From Macrostomum hystrix (taxonomy: Eukaryota > Platyhelminthes > Macrostomidae): a DNA stretch of 64,000 nucleotides. The notes under the pieces were generated by a model. The model worked only from the letters and a program-made list of their open reading frames with translations. It did not search any database and had not been told where the DNA came from. The stretch lies in NCBI GenBank assembly GCA_950097015.1, contig CATNEN010000024.1, positions 1,324,001 to 1,388,000 of the forward strand, read 5' to 3'. The translations under genes and the position numbers were made by a program. Within the stretch, counting starts at the first letter, position 1, and every line of letters begins with the position of its first letter. Positions 21,652-32,512 of the stretch are shown piece after piece.

Positions 21652-22538
21652 TTATCCCACATCAGATTATGGCAAGGTGCGAGCACTCAATCTATGATCC
21701 CACATCAGATTATGGCAAGGTGTGAGCACTCAATCTATGATCCCACATCAGATTATGGCAAGGTGCGAGCACTCAATCTATGATCCCACATCAGATTATG
21801 GCAAGGTGTGAGCACTCAATCTATGATCCCACATCAGATTATGGCAAGGTGCGAGCACTCAATCTATGATCCCACATCAGATTATGGCAAGGTGTGAGCA
21901 CTCAATCTATGATCCCACATCAGATTATGGCAAGGTGCGAGCACTTAATCTATGATCCCACATCAGATTATGGCAAGGTGCGAGCACTCAATCTATGATA
22001 CCAAATCAGATTATGGCAAGGTGCGAGCACTCAATCTATGATCCCACATCAGATTATGGCAAGGTGCGAGCACTCAATCTATGATCCCACATCAGATTAT
22101 GGCAAGGTGCGAGCACTCAATCTATGATCCCACATCAGATTATGGCAAGGTGCGAGCACTCAATCTATGATCCCAAATCAGATTATGGCAAGGTGTGAGC
22201 ACTCAATCTATGATCCCAAATCAGATTATGGCAAGGTGTGAGCACTCAATCTATGATCCCACATCAGATTATGGCAAGGTGTGAGCACTCAATCTATGAT
22301 CCCACATCAGATTATGGCAAGGTGCGAGCACTCAATCTATGATCCCACATCAGATTATGGCAAGGTGTGAGCACTTAATCTATGATCCCACATCAGATTA
22401 TGGCAAGGTGTGAGCACTCAATCTATGATCCCACATCATATTATGGCAAGGTGTGAGCACTCAATCTATGATCCCACATCAGATTATGGCAAGGTGTGAG
22501 CACTCAATCTATGATCCCACATCAGATTATGGCAGGTT
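21652..22538. repeat. 43-bp minisatellite, ~20 copies
   Basis: Head-to-tail units beginning CTATGATCCCACATCAGATT and containing GGCAAGGTGCGAGCACTCAA. Units differ mainly at a C/T position (GTGCGAG or GTGTGAG), which alternates strictly in the first seven copies, implying a 86-bp double unit amplified early. There are no unique spacers, so this is not CRISPR-like. Confidence 0.96.
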
Positions 22539-22827
22539 GTAAGCAGTGTATAAAATGTACAATATAAAATTAACTTAATATGCCTTTACTCGTAGTTAAG
22601 ACTTTCTTCAATTGCTTTAAATAAGGCACCTTTAACATAAGCAAAGCAATAAGATACTGATCCGATATATTTTCCTTCTCAAAGAGATGCGACATTAAAC
22701 AAGCAAATTGTAAACAGTATGACAACAGTGTGCCCAAAGCACCTTTTGAAAATGTATGAACAAAGCCTAAGCGTTGTCATTAATTACGAGGCCAAGGACC
22801 ACTAGTAGACACTAGATACTAGACATC

Positions 22828-23262
22828 AGACGCTACCACTGCTCTCCATGATTGCATCAGACACTACCACTGCTCTCCATGATTGCATCAGACACTACCA
22901 CTGCTCTCCATGATTGCATCAGACACTACCACTGCTCTCCATGATTGCATCAGACACTACCACTGCTATCCATGATTGCATCAGACGCTACCACTGCTCT
23001 CCATGATTGCATCAGACACTACCACTGCTCTCCATGATTGCATCAGACACTACCACTGCTCTCCATGATTGCATCAGACACTACCACTGCTCTCCATGAT
23101 TGCATCAGACACTACCACTGCTCTCCATGATAGCATCAGACAACTACCCCCTGCTATCCATCACTGAATCAGACACTACCCCCTGCTATCTATCAATGCA
23201 TCAGACAACTACCCCCTGCTATCTATCAATGCATCAAACACTACCCCCTGCTATCCGTGAGC
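22828..23262. repeat. 31-bp minisatellite
   Basis: About 14 units of CATCAGACACTACCACTGCT plus CTCCATGATTG. The last four change to a CAACTACCCCCTGCTATC variant. It ends about 45 bp from the ABTB1 stop codon and may extend into that gene's 3'UTR. Confidence 0.93.
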
Positions 23263-23306
23263 TCAGATCAGTCTGGGAAGGATAGCCAGATTTCCAGAGC
23301 AGCAAG

Positions 23307-25512
23307 TCAAGCCTCGAGTCCCAGCTCTTCCAGGCACTGGTCAATGGCCTGATTAAGCCGCTCCGCAGCGGCACCCCTCGGCAGATGCGACCGCAGCTGA
23401 TCAATAATGTCGATGGTGTCAGCCTCTTGACGATCGCGAACGCTGGCCGCGTCTTCCATAACTAGGAGGCGGAAATCCGGCCTAGACAGCACATTGTCCA
23501 GATGGGCACAGCAGAACTCTGCGCAACTGACGGGATAAGGACTAGAAGATATGGGATAAGCGCTTTGAGAAGGCATACAACTAGCCCTCACCTGTTCTCC
23601 AGCCTGGGCAGCTGCATTAGACGAGCCAGGCGCAGGGCATGCACCACATTTTCTTGTGTCAGGCCAGTCTCAAGGCGTCCGGCGCAAAGACGCTTCAAAC
23701 CAGACAGAAGCAGCAAATCGGCAATCGACATTAAAGATAGAACCGTTGAAAAATCGGATTCCTCGTCTGTTTTCAGCGTCACAAGCTCGTTGCCATAGAG
23801 ATAGGCCAACACGCTTGCTAGCTCGCTGGCAGTCAGGCAGCCAAGCCGCAGTAAGCGAGTGCCGTCTGCCAGCCATTTACCGTCGCTTAGTTCGCTGTCA
23901 ACCGCCGCTTGAAAATACTCACTTCGACCGCACACAAACAGGCGATGACAGCGGAAGCGCCAACTGCGACTTACATCGTTGCTGTCGAATAACGGGTCGG
24001 AATGTGCCTCCAGGACGAGATCCGGGTAGCAGTCGATTTTGTCGGCTTCTGGCTCCAGCTCCGGCTGCAGTTCTGGCGGCGTGGCCTGCTTAGCCAGGAA
24101 TGACAGATCCCGACTGACCTGGGGATGGGTTCGTAGGGTCTTGAGTACATGTTCCCTTGAGTGGACTACATACTCCCTTTAGTCTGGAGTAGTTGTTCCC
24201 TTAGATCTGGAGTAGATGTTCCCTTAGATCTGGAGTAGATGTTCCCTTAGATCTGGAGTAGATGTTCCCTTAGATCTGGAGTAGATGTTCCCTTAGATCT
24301 GGAGTAGATGTTCCCTTAGATCTGGAGTAGATGTTCCCTTAGATCTGGAGTAGGTCTGTTATCTTGAGTCTGGAATAGATGCAGACAAGGATCGTCTGAG
24401 CTGCCTGAAACCTGTCGCATATCCGGGTCCAGCACAATGGTGTTGACCCGGAGACCAGGCTTAGCAGCCCGAAGGCCCTCCAGGCCGGAGAGGCGCTGGT
24501 TCAGGCGGTCCTGCAGGTGTACTAGCTCGGTCTTAGCGGCCAGCCTGAGCAAAGCATCCAATCTGTCGAGTCGAATCTCCACCCGGCCGGTGTATAGGTA
24601 CTGCAGGAGAGCCCGGAACGAATCGGCGTCAATGCGAGCGCTGCGCACTGACACCTGCAAAGTAGCCGAACAAGATCCACAACCATTCTCGCCCCATCGA
24701 TGCATTCTTTTAAAAACACGAAGCCTTCGTTTTATTTTATTCATCGATGATTTGTTTTTATTTATCTCTATTTATTATCCTTTCTTTGTATTTTTTGTCC
24801 TTATCTCAGACAACCTCCTTGACTCAAATCCATTCCGTCTTCTTAAACTGAACCCCTTCCCAGCCTTTTTTAAATCGAGCCCGTTCCCAGCCTTCCTTAA
24901 TCCTCTCCTCTCCTAACAGACTAATCTCCTCTCAGCCTTTCTTAACCCAAATCCCGTCTAAGCCTATCCATTGGAGCTTCTTTTTTAGAAGCTGTTCCTC
25001 TTCTGTCCGCTTTGCAGAATGCGATCCTAGTGACAAGTTCTCACCAGCCGCCTTCCGCTCCACTTTCCGGTAAAGTTTCTTTGAAAATAAGGCGACCTGG
25101 CCATCAGGACGCACCGATGCGCATTGAACTCGGACCCATCGAACAGACTAAACGAAAAATCCACATGAGGAGCGGCTTGAAACGCCGTTCTCATTAGAAA
25201 TTCCGAATAAGCGTCGCGTTGCATTGAGTGCGCCGTGACCACGCTGTTGTCAAGCAGCATGGCGCGAATCCGATCTGTCAGGGCGCCATAGACGCAGCGC
25301 TCACCGTCGAATGTGCTAGCCTGACAGGTGGCGCCCTGCTGCAACAGATAGCGAACTAGATCCTCGTGGCCGCACAGGCAGGAGTAATATAGTGGCGTCG
25401 AGTCCCATTGGTCGCGAACGTTCAGTTCAACGTCGCGCTCTTCGACTAGAAATTGCACACGGGTCAGGTCGCCTCTGCGACAGGATTGAAACAGGCTGGC
25501 CAAGTCGGACAT
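23307..25512 (-). CDS. ABTB1: ABTB1/BPOZ: ankyrin-repeat and double BTB/POZ protein
   Basis: Four exons on the minus strand: 25512-25045, 24654-24412, 24118-23592 and 23526-23307. All introns are GT-AG and phases agree, giving 485 aa (human 478). Residues ~1-100 are ankyrin-type (CRRGDLTRVQFLVEERDVEL, DSTPLYYSCLCGHEDLVRYL, TFDGERCVYGALTD). BTB1 starts near residue 115 (VDFSFSLFDG.EFNAHRCVL) and crosses the first intron into LLQYLYTGRVEI. BTB2 lies in exon 3 (FRCHRLFVCGRSEYF ... SIADLLLLSGLKRLCAGRL). The C-terminal helix reads RQEADTIDIIDQL. ABTB1 is a Cullin-3 adaptor-type protein, tied to eEF1A turnover and growth control in mammals. Intron 2 contains a 23-bp minisatellite. Domain order matches the family from end to end. 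Confidence 0.95.
24176..24352. repeat. 23-bp minisatellite in ABTB1 intron 2
   Basis: About 7 units of AGATCTGGAGTAGATGTTCC plus CTT inside the 293-bp intron 24119-24411. It makes up more than half of the intron; splice sites are undisturbed. Confidence 0.93.
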
Positions 25513-26661
25513 GCGCCGCGCGTTTAATAATTAGTAGGTGGGTGCTACGGTTGCTGGGGGACAGCCACCAATCCCAGCTTGAGCAACTGAAGCGGTCAGC
25601 AAACGGTGCGCTTGGCTTTAGCTGCAGCTGATTACTAATAGTACATTCCTATTGCTGAGTTTGTCCTCTTTCCAGCACAGGTTCCGGTTAGATAACAGCT
25701 ATAGATGATTTCAAAACTAAAGTTAAATAACGAAGGCGATTTTAAATTACAGTAATTTTTATAATATTCTGATGATGAAAAAAACAAACTTCTTGTATAT
25801 TTAAATTAGCATCGTTTTCATTCAATCAGTCACTATTTAATAAATTAGCTATATTTCTCACAGCTCACTAAGTATCAATAGGAAAACTATGCCAGTGATA
25901 TTTATAGGTGACAAACAAATGAACCAAACTGCCAGCGATTTTCTTTGCATTAGCAATATTGCAGAGGATTTTAATTTGGAGATTAACTGCCTGCAACAAA
26001 CTTGAAGCGCGAAATACTTAAACTATATTTTTTACTTAACAACACTTCCGTTTAACAGAAAAATAAGGAAAGTTTGATCAGTTTAAAACCAGGTCGCAAA
26101 ATCATAGCTTACTAGATATTAAATGTAAACAAATCAATAAGCTAAGCTGTGACAACTGGCAACAAGTCGAGTTAGAAGTCAGAGAACAGGTGTAACAAAA
26201 ACTATCAGAGTGTTAGATGCTAAACAGGAAAAAATACACTACTAACACTAGACACGAGCACACAAATGCGAAAAGATTTGTAGAGCAAGCGACGCACACG
26301 AATGACGCAGATAGAATGATAGAAGAAATTGTAGAAAACGTGAACGGACTAAACTTAACAAAAGAGCCTATTAATTAACAAACTTATTAATCGATGTGAT
26401 AACAAACAAATGAATCGATTAGACAGTTTATCGTTAGAAATTCGTAAACAAATAAATAACCTGTTGGTAGCATAGCTTTCCAAATTTCACATTTAAACAT
26501 CATGAATAGCATCAATTGAACGGATTAGAAATAAAAAAACAGGAAACCATAATTAGGGTCACAGTTAAAGTACGTTTTGTGTTAGAGAACTAGGATACAA
26601 TTTTGGCGAGTTTTCACACCCAGAGCAGGGACGATTCCACCGGGCTTCTTGCTCAGAAGCT
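25513..26661. other. AT-rich spacer between ABTB1 and GRP94
   Basis: Contains the ABTB1 upstream flank on the right of 25512 and, toward 26661, the 3' flank of GRP94. I see no ORF, RNA gene or repeat. No canonical AATAAA on the minus strand was found just past the GRP94 stop. Confidence 0.4.
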
Positions 26662-29126
26662 TTATAGCTCGGTTTTCTGAAAATTTGTTAAATTTGTGTA
26701 ATAAATAGATTAAAAAACAGCAATCAGAGATAGTAAAAGAGATTTTGCAAAAAGGGATCTCCATTAATAATTATGAATTAAACGGATGAAAATGTATAAT
26801 AATATGAGAAATTTATAACTTACCACATCGTCTGTCGCCTTCTCGTCCTTGGTGTCCTCTCCGGCTGGCTTATCTTTAGCCGCAGCAGCCGGCTCATCAT
26901 CAAAGTCCTCGTCTACTGTCTCGGATTCCGGCACGCCAACGGACAGGCGCAGCATGGATTCGATGCGCTCGGCGAAGCCGGCCGAGTCCTCCAGAGCGTA
27001 GCCGCTGCGCAGAGTGGCAGCCTCGTACAAGATTGTGGCCAGCTGTGTGGTGGCCTTGTCATCTGGCTGGTCAGCGGCCCGCTTCTTCAGCTCTTTAATT
27101 AGCGGATGGCGCGGATTGATCTCTAGAATCTTTTTCTGTGTAGAAAAGTGCACTTGAGAAGGATCCTGGGCCTTCTGGTAGGCCTGGGCGCGCATCACTC
27201 GGTCCATAGCTGCGTCCCAGCCGTACTGAGAGGCCACTAGGGCGCATGGCGAAGAGGCTAGGCGGTCGGAGATCTGGGCCTTCTCGATTTTGTCCTTCAG
27301 AGCGGTCTCCTGCAGCCACTTGGTTAGAGGTTCGAAATCCTTAGCCATAGCCTCCTTGCGCTCTTTGGCTTCGGCGGTCTCCTCGCCGATCTTAATACCG
27401 TCCTTGGCTGCATTTTGGAACTTCTTTCCTTCGAACTCTGGCAGAGACTGGATAGCGTACTGGTCGATGGGCTCCAGCAGATAAAGAACCTCATAGCCGC
27501 GCTTTTGCAGCTTCTCTACAAACGGCGAAGATTCAACCTCTTTCCTGGTCTGACCGGACATAAAGTAAATGTGCTCCTGTTTCTCCTTCATTCGGCTCAC
27601 ATAGTCGGCTAGCGAAACCTGTTCTTTGCTGTCGTGGGAAGACCAGAACAATAGAAGCTTGGATAGGCGGGTCCTATTAGCCGCATCGTCGATAATTCCA
27701 ACCTTCACATTGGTGGAGTACTCCTTCCAGAATAGTTTGTACTGTTCAGGCTCAATCTTCTTGATCATATCTAGAGCCTTGCGGACTAGCTTCTTTTTTA
27801 TTACCTTCAGTAGTTTGTGCTGCTGCAGGGTCTCGCGGCTGACATTAAGCGGCAGATCGTCCGAGTCAACAATGCCCTTGATGAAGCTCAGATACTTGGG
27901 CATCATCTCCTCAAAGTTGTCTGTGATGAACACTCGCCTAACGTACATTTTAATGTTGTCGGTCTTCTTTCCAAAGTTGGACCAAGCATCAAAGTCGGCA
28001 GTTTTCGGTACAAACAGAATACTTTTGAATGTGACTTCGCCTTCAGCAACAAAGTGGGACTTAGCTAGCGGATCGTCGCTGGCTTTAGTGAACGACTTGA
28101 AGAACTGATTGTATTCTTCGTCCTTGATTTCAGCAGGCTTGCGGGTCCAGATTGGCTTGTTCTCGTTCACCAGTCGCCAATCCCACACCGTTTTCTCTAC
28201 CTTCTTTGGCTCGGCCTTATCTTTTTCTTCTTCTACGGTGGCATCCTCATCCTTCTTTTCCTTCTTGTCCTCTTTCTCTTGCGCCTCTTCAACAGTCTCC
28301 GTGCGGCTCTCCCACACATAAATAGGGAAGTTAATGAACTGCGAGTACTTGACAATGAGATCGCGCAGGCTGTTGGGCTCAAGCCAGTCCAAACCTTCCT
28401 CCTTTAAGTGCAGAATGATTTCAGTGCCACGCTTAAGTGTGTTGCCACGCGGATCCTCTGTGACAGTGAAACTGTTGGCATCGGACTCCCAGATGTACTG
28501 CTTGTCATCGTTGTGCTTAGTAATAACCGTTACCCGGTCTGCAACTAGGAAGGAGCTGTAAAAACCGACACCAAACTGGCCAATCAGATCGCTGCTCTCA
28601 GTCTGCGACTGGGTCTCTGAAAGCTTAGACAGGAACTCTGAAGTGCCAGATTTAGCTATTGTGCCCAGATTCTTCACCAGTTCATCCTTGGTCATGCCGA
28701 TGCCAGTGTCGATCACGCGGAGTGTCTTGTCTTCCTTGTCAGCTTTAATCTTGATGCTGAGCTCAGGTGTGGAATCTAGAACCTCCTTGTTGGTGAGTGA
28801 CATAAAGCGAATCTTGTCCAAGGCGTCGCTGGCATTGGAGATGAGCTCGCGAAGGAAGATCTCTTTGTTTTTGTAAAGAGAATTGATGATCAGCTTCATC
28901 ATCCTGTCCACCTCAGCTTGGAAAGCAAACTTTTCAGCTTTGTCACGCAGCTCCTTGACCTGAGCAGCATTAAGACCATCAAGCTTGATGGCCTGCTCTT
29001 CTCGCTCGACTACTTTGTCATCAGTTTTAGAGCCAACCTTGTCACTACCAGCACCTTCAGTGACTTTAGTTGGATCCACATCACCAGTTTGAGCTTGAAC
29101 TGAAGGTACCAAAGTTGTGAAGATAC
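26662..29126 (-). CDS. HSP90B1: Endoplasmin/GRP94, the ER HSP90 (5' exon not located)
   Basis: A large exon (29126-26824) joined in phase 0 to a five-codon final exon (26676-26662) that reads KTEL then stop, a KDEL-type ER-retention signal. GRP94 folds secreted and membrane proteins in the ER lumen using ATP. The HSP90 signature is unmistakable: [39 protein letters not shown] and [16 protein letters not shown] in the ATPase domain, then an acidic linker ([19 protein letters not shown]), [44 protein letters not shown] and [10 protein letters not shown]. The pre-N segment [20 protein letters not shown] is specific to GRP94. A good acceptor (TATCCTCATCCTAACAG) ends at 29127 and leaves a split codon, so the signal peptide must be in an upstream exon I could not find. 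A readthrough of the 147-bp last intron would lose the retention signal. Confidence 0.95.
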
Positions 29127-30323
29127 CTGTTAGGATGAGGATAGGGATTAGGATGGTCTTTATTAATAAAAAATGGATAAACAAGCTTATTTTACATACA
29201 CATGCTATATCATAGATAAGCTAAGACTGAAAATTGGTAGTGTGAATGACCACACAACTTTTATTTTAGCAGATTTAAATTGAAATAGTTCCAATATATA
29301 GTACTAGTGTTGTTAACTACCAACTAGTGAGACTAATCATGTCTAGGTTAAGCAAAATATTTTTTCTTCTTAATTACAGCAAGCTAGCTGTATTGTAAAA
29401 TAAGAAATTAAATAGTAGGAATATGAAAAATAATTTGATTTTTAACTAAGGACAAGGTCTAAATTAACTACATAGTAAAAAATCTAAAATAAATATAAAT
29501 AAATAAAATGAAAAAACATAAATATATTTTGGAAATAAGGTATAAATAAGTAGCCTGGTCTTATGATGCTGTCCATAAATACGAATTTGTAAAAAAAAAC
29601 AGCACTAGTAATACATGCATACTGTAGCTAGCTATATAAAAAATTACTACTTAGTAAAATAGGAAAATATATACAAAAATGCATAAAACATCAGGAGCTA
29701 GAAAAGGGCAATACAAATGAGGATTCTTTCTGGGATTTCTGATATTTGGGTATTTAGATATACTTGAATTTTGTCATACCATCTAATTTTGTTTATGATG
29801 GCTAGGCTAGCTAAGTTCTTTACTTACCAAACGAGAGTAGGAAAATACACACAATTAGTATGTATCGTCGACGCATTGTCAGTAAAAACAAAAAGTGCAG
29901 AACACAAGTGCAAGAAGCTGTTGAATTTGATCAATGAAGCGATAAGTGATGTTAGGCTATTTATGTTTGATATGAAAAACAGCAGAAAGCTGAGCGTATT
30001 GATTATATACTATCTGGGGCAGAAGATTCAGAAGTGCTAAGTAGATTTTTAAATTAGTGCGTAAGCGTCTGCACACGCCTTTAGATGTGGTCTTACCTGA
30101 TTGGCTAACGAAGTTTCACGAAATTAGCAGAAGTGTTATGTGACGTTTTGTAACTCGTTTATAACGACAAAAACATTAAAGTTCACGAACTACTGATATT
30201 CCTTTAAATGTTTTACTGTATCGAAAGCGAAGTATTAAAAAATATTAATATGTCTTGGCGAATTAAATTTCTACAATATAAAATGAACTATATTTTTTTA
30301 ATTTTTTGCTTTATTTAAAGTAT
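29127..30323. other. AT-rich DNA upstream of the large GRP94 exon
   Basis: Probably GRP94 intron 1 plus, further out, its promoter. No signal-peptide exon with a matching phase-1 donor could be identified. No repeats or RNA genes are seen. Confidence 0.35.
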
Positions 30324-30392
30324 GCCATTAAGGTTATCAAGCTAGACGGAATTAATTCTGCTCAGGTCAAGGAGCTGCGTGACAAAGCAAAA
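30324..30392 (+). pseudogene. Inverted partial duplicate of a GRP94 exon segment
   Basis: On the plus strand this 69-bp stretch reads [20 protein letters not shown] then KAK. That is the pre-N/ATPase-entry segment of the neighbouring GRP94, which is on the minus strand. At least 28 nucleotides (30361-30388) are identical to the gene, and homology fades on both sides. It cannot be a working exon in isolation. Confidence 0.8.
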
Positions 30393-31929
30393 ATTTTAGG
30401 TCTATGTCTTCAAACTTTCGTTTAATGCGTCGAAATCATGTCCTTCAAAACTTGATCAGCCATTTAATATGTGCAATTATAAGCTTTAATGTGAACAGAA
30501 TTTCATAATAATTTCTAATTCTTAAGTCCTACTTCCCAATTCCAAAAAATTATGCCTTTGGCTTTAGTTTTAAGTCACTTTTCAATGCCTGGTGTTTTAA
30601 TTTAGCTTGCCAATACGATAAAGTACGGAATGGTACGGTTTGTGCGCATAGGAAATAATTACACCCAGGACATCTAGGCCGCTAATAAATCGTACTATAA
30701 AAGAGCGAAATCGCTTTAAGTTCGAAATGTAATTCTAAAGTTTATCAGAAAACTGTTACTGTGAATTTAATTTTTGTCGAAACTAAATGAAAAAAACTAA
30801 CCGAGACTATATACCTGCAGCAAACCGAGATAATCGTGTCGGGTCGATGCTATGGTCAGAAAATTAAATGTTGGTCTATCACTAGAATATTATTTGTAGA
30901 CTGCAAGCTCAAGAACTTGCATGCACATTAAGACTTTGAGAGTAGTTCAGAGGAAGTGATTTTCTGCCTTGGCGATTACTTTACAATGACCACTAGTAGT
31001 TAGTAGTCCTTGTTACTTTTTTACGACCAGGCACTTTGTAAAAATATTGACTTGCCAAAATATTATTACCTTCGAGATAAAAGGCAAAGCTGCTGTTCAC
31101 ATTACAGAGCAGGAAAATGAAGCCAATAATCAGTATTTCATTGTATTGTTATGTACGAGCCATAATAGACATTTAATACTACGTGTAAAAACATCACGCG
31201 ATTTGGGCTAATTAAACTCACAAAAGTACGACCGTATTATGGAATCAGTAAAAACCAAAGTACACTACTATTCGTGTAAAATTAAACCTAGATTTTATAT
31301 TAATGCGAAAAAAGTACACATTTATAAGTGTGCAGATTAGATTTTGGTTTTCACGAAACACGTGTACGAATGCATCCACTGTACAAACAATTAAGACTAT
31401 TCTCAAAATGGGTCAACTAATAAGAGACAAGATAAAAATGCATGCATAACATGTTAGTGCAGATTAAGATTTTGTGCCAAATAAAGTTTTTTAAAGCCAA
31501 AAATACTTCCCGCTGAAGAAAACGTGCAACCCATCAATGACTTTCGAAAGACAAAAAGCTGAGAATGGCAAAACGGCTTATCGATATTTACAGAGGAAAG
31601 CTATATGTACAATTGCTGTGCTACTTAATAAGAAGACGATTACATGTTGATGTAATAAGAAAAATTTTGATTATAAATGTGCTTACCGTCTACTAACAGT
31701 AAGCTGCACGCAAATTTAGCTTTATAGCAAGTTAGAGGAAACGTTTGATCGGATCTAGGGAAAAGATCACATCTAGAAATAGCTCTGATTTAACTAGCCA
31801 TGGTTAGGTCAATAAAAAATAGTAAAATGAGGTCAGCACGATAAATGATAGCAAATAATATATTTTCTATGCCTGTTTAGAGCATACAAGAACACGCAGT
31901 ATATAGACATAATGTTACTTTCTAATTGT
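30393..31929. other. AT-rich spacer, nothing recognised
   Basis: No open frames with features, no RNA boxes and no tandem arrays. A short palindrome-like CACTAGTAGTTAGTAGTCCT occurs at about 30991-31010; the same TAGTAGTCCTTG string is seen at 15449 and 58128. Confidence 0.4.
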
Positions 31930-32060
31930 AAAGCCGTTTGGCATTGGCTTAACAGCTAAACTGGCGGATTCGAACCCATGAGCTGCAGAAATATTCAACG
32001 ATTCACAAGAACCACAAATTTAGGCATAATCTTTCTGCTCACAAAATTTAATCATTTGAC
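31930..32060 (-). mobile_element. Possible tRNA-derived SINE remnant
   Basis: Read on the minus strand, GGGTTCGAATCCGCC is a good match to a pol III B box. The adjoining AATATTCAACGATTC ... TTTCTGCTCACAAAAT segment is shared with about 20095-20175. No clear A box or intact tRNA fold is visible, so this is at best a decayed SINE. Confidence 0.35.
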
Positions 32061-32512
32061 CATGTCGGCTATTTGGATTGATAACATTGTTACTATTTCA
32101 TTTTTGAACCAATATGGATTCGCCATAGAAGTTGAAACAGAACATTGTTACTTGTTCTTGTCAGCAGGGTCTTCGTCAAGAATCGCAGTATATCTCGTCG
32201 ATGCTGATTCGGATGGCTTTGAAAGTCAGTTCATCGAAAGGACCATATGCTGATCCATGTGGTGGACTTTCAAGAAAATCTGGTCAAATCAAGAAGATTA
32301 GGACTAAAAAGACAGTGCAACAGAATGTATAATTAAAAAGTTGCGGTGGATGAAGAAAAATTATGGTAAGCTTAATTTTGTTTCTAGATAAAGACACCAG
32401 AAGAAAAAGTAAGTAGAATAAAAAAGGGGATTAAAAATCAAAAGAATGACAACACTCTCCAGTGCGCAGTTAATTTTTCGTATATCGTTTCAAGCCGTGA
32501 CAAGCTGAACAG

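Noticed and set aside
21652-22538. 43-bp direct repeats resembling a CRISPR array
   Set aside because: Units are contiguous, with no unique spacers, and the DNA is from an animal; it is a minisatellite.
29127-29184. Hydrophobic N-terminal extension of GRP94 as its signal peptide
   Set aside because: It has no ATG in frame and is the polypyrimidine tract of a good 3' splice site.
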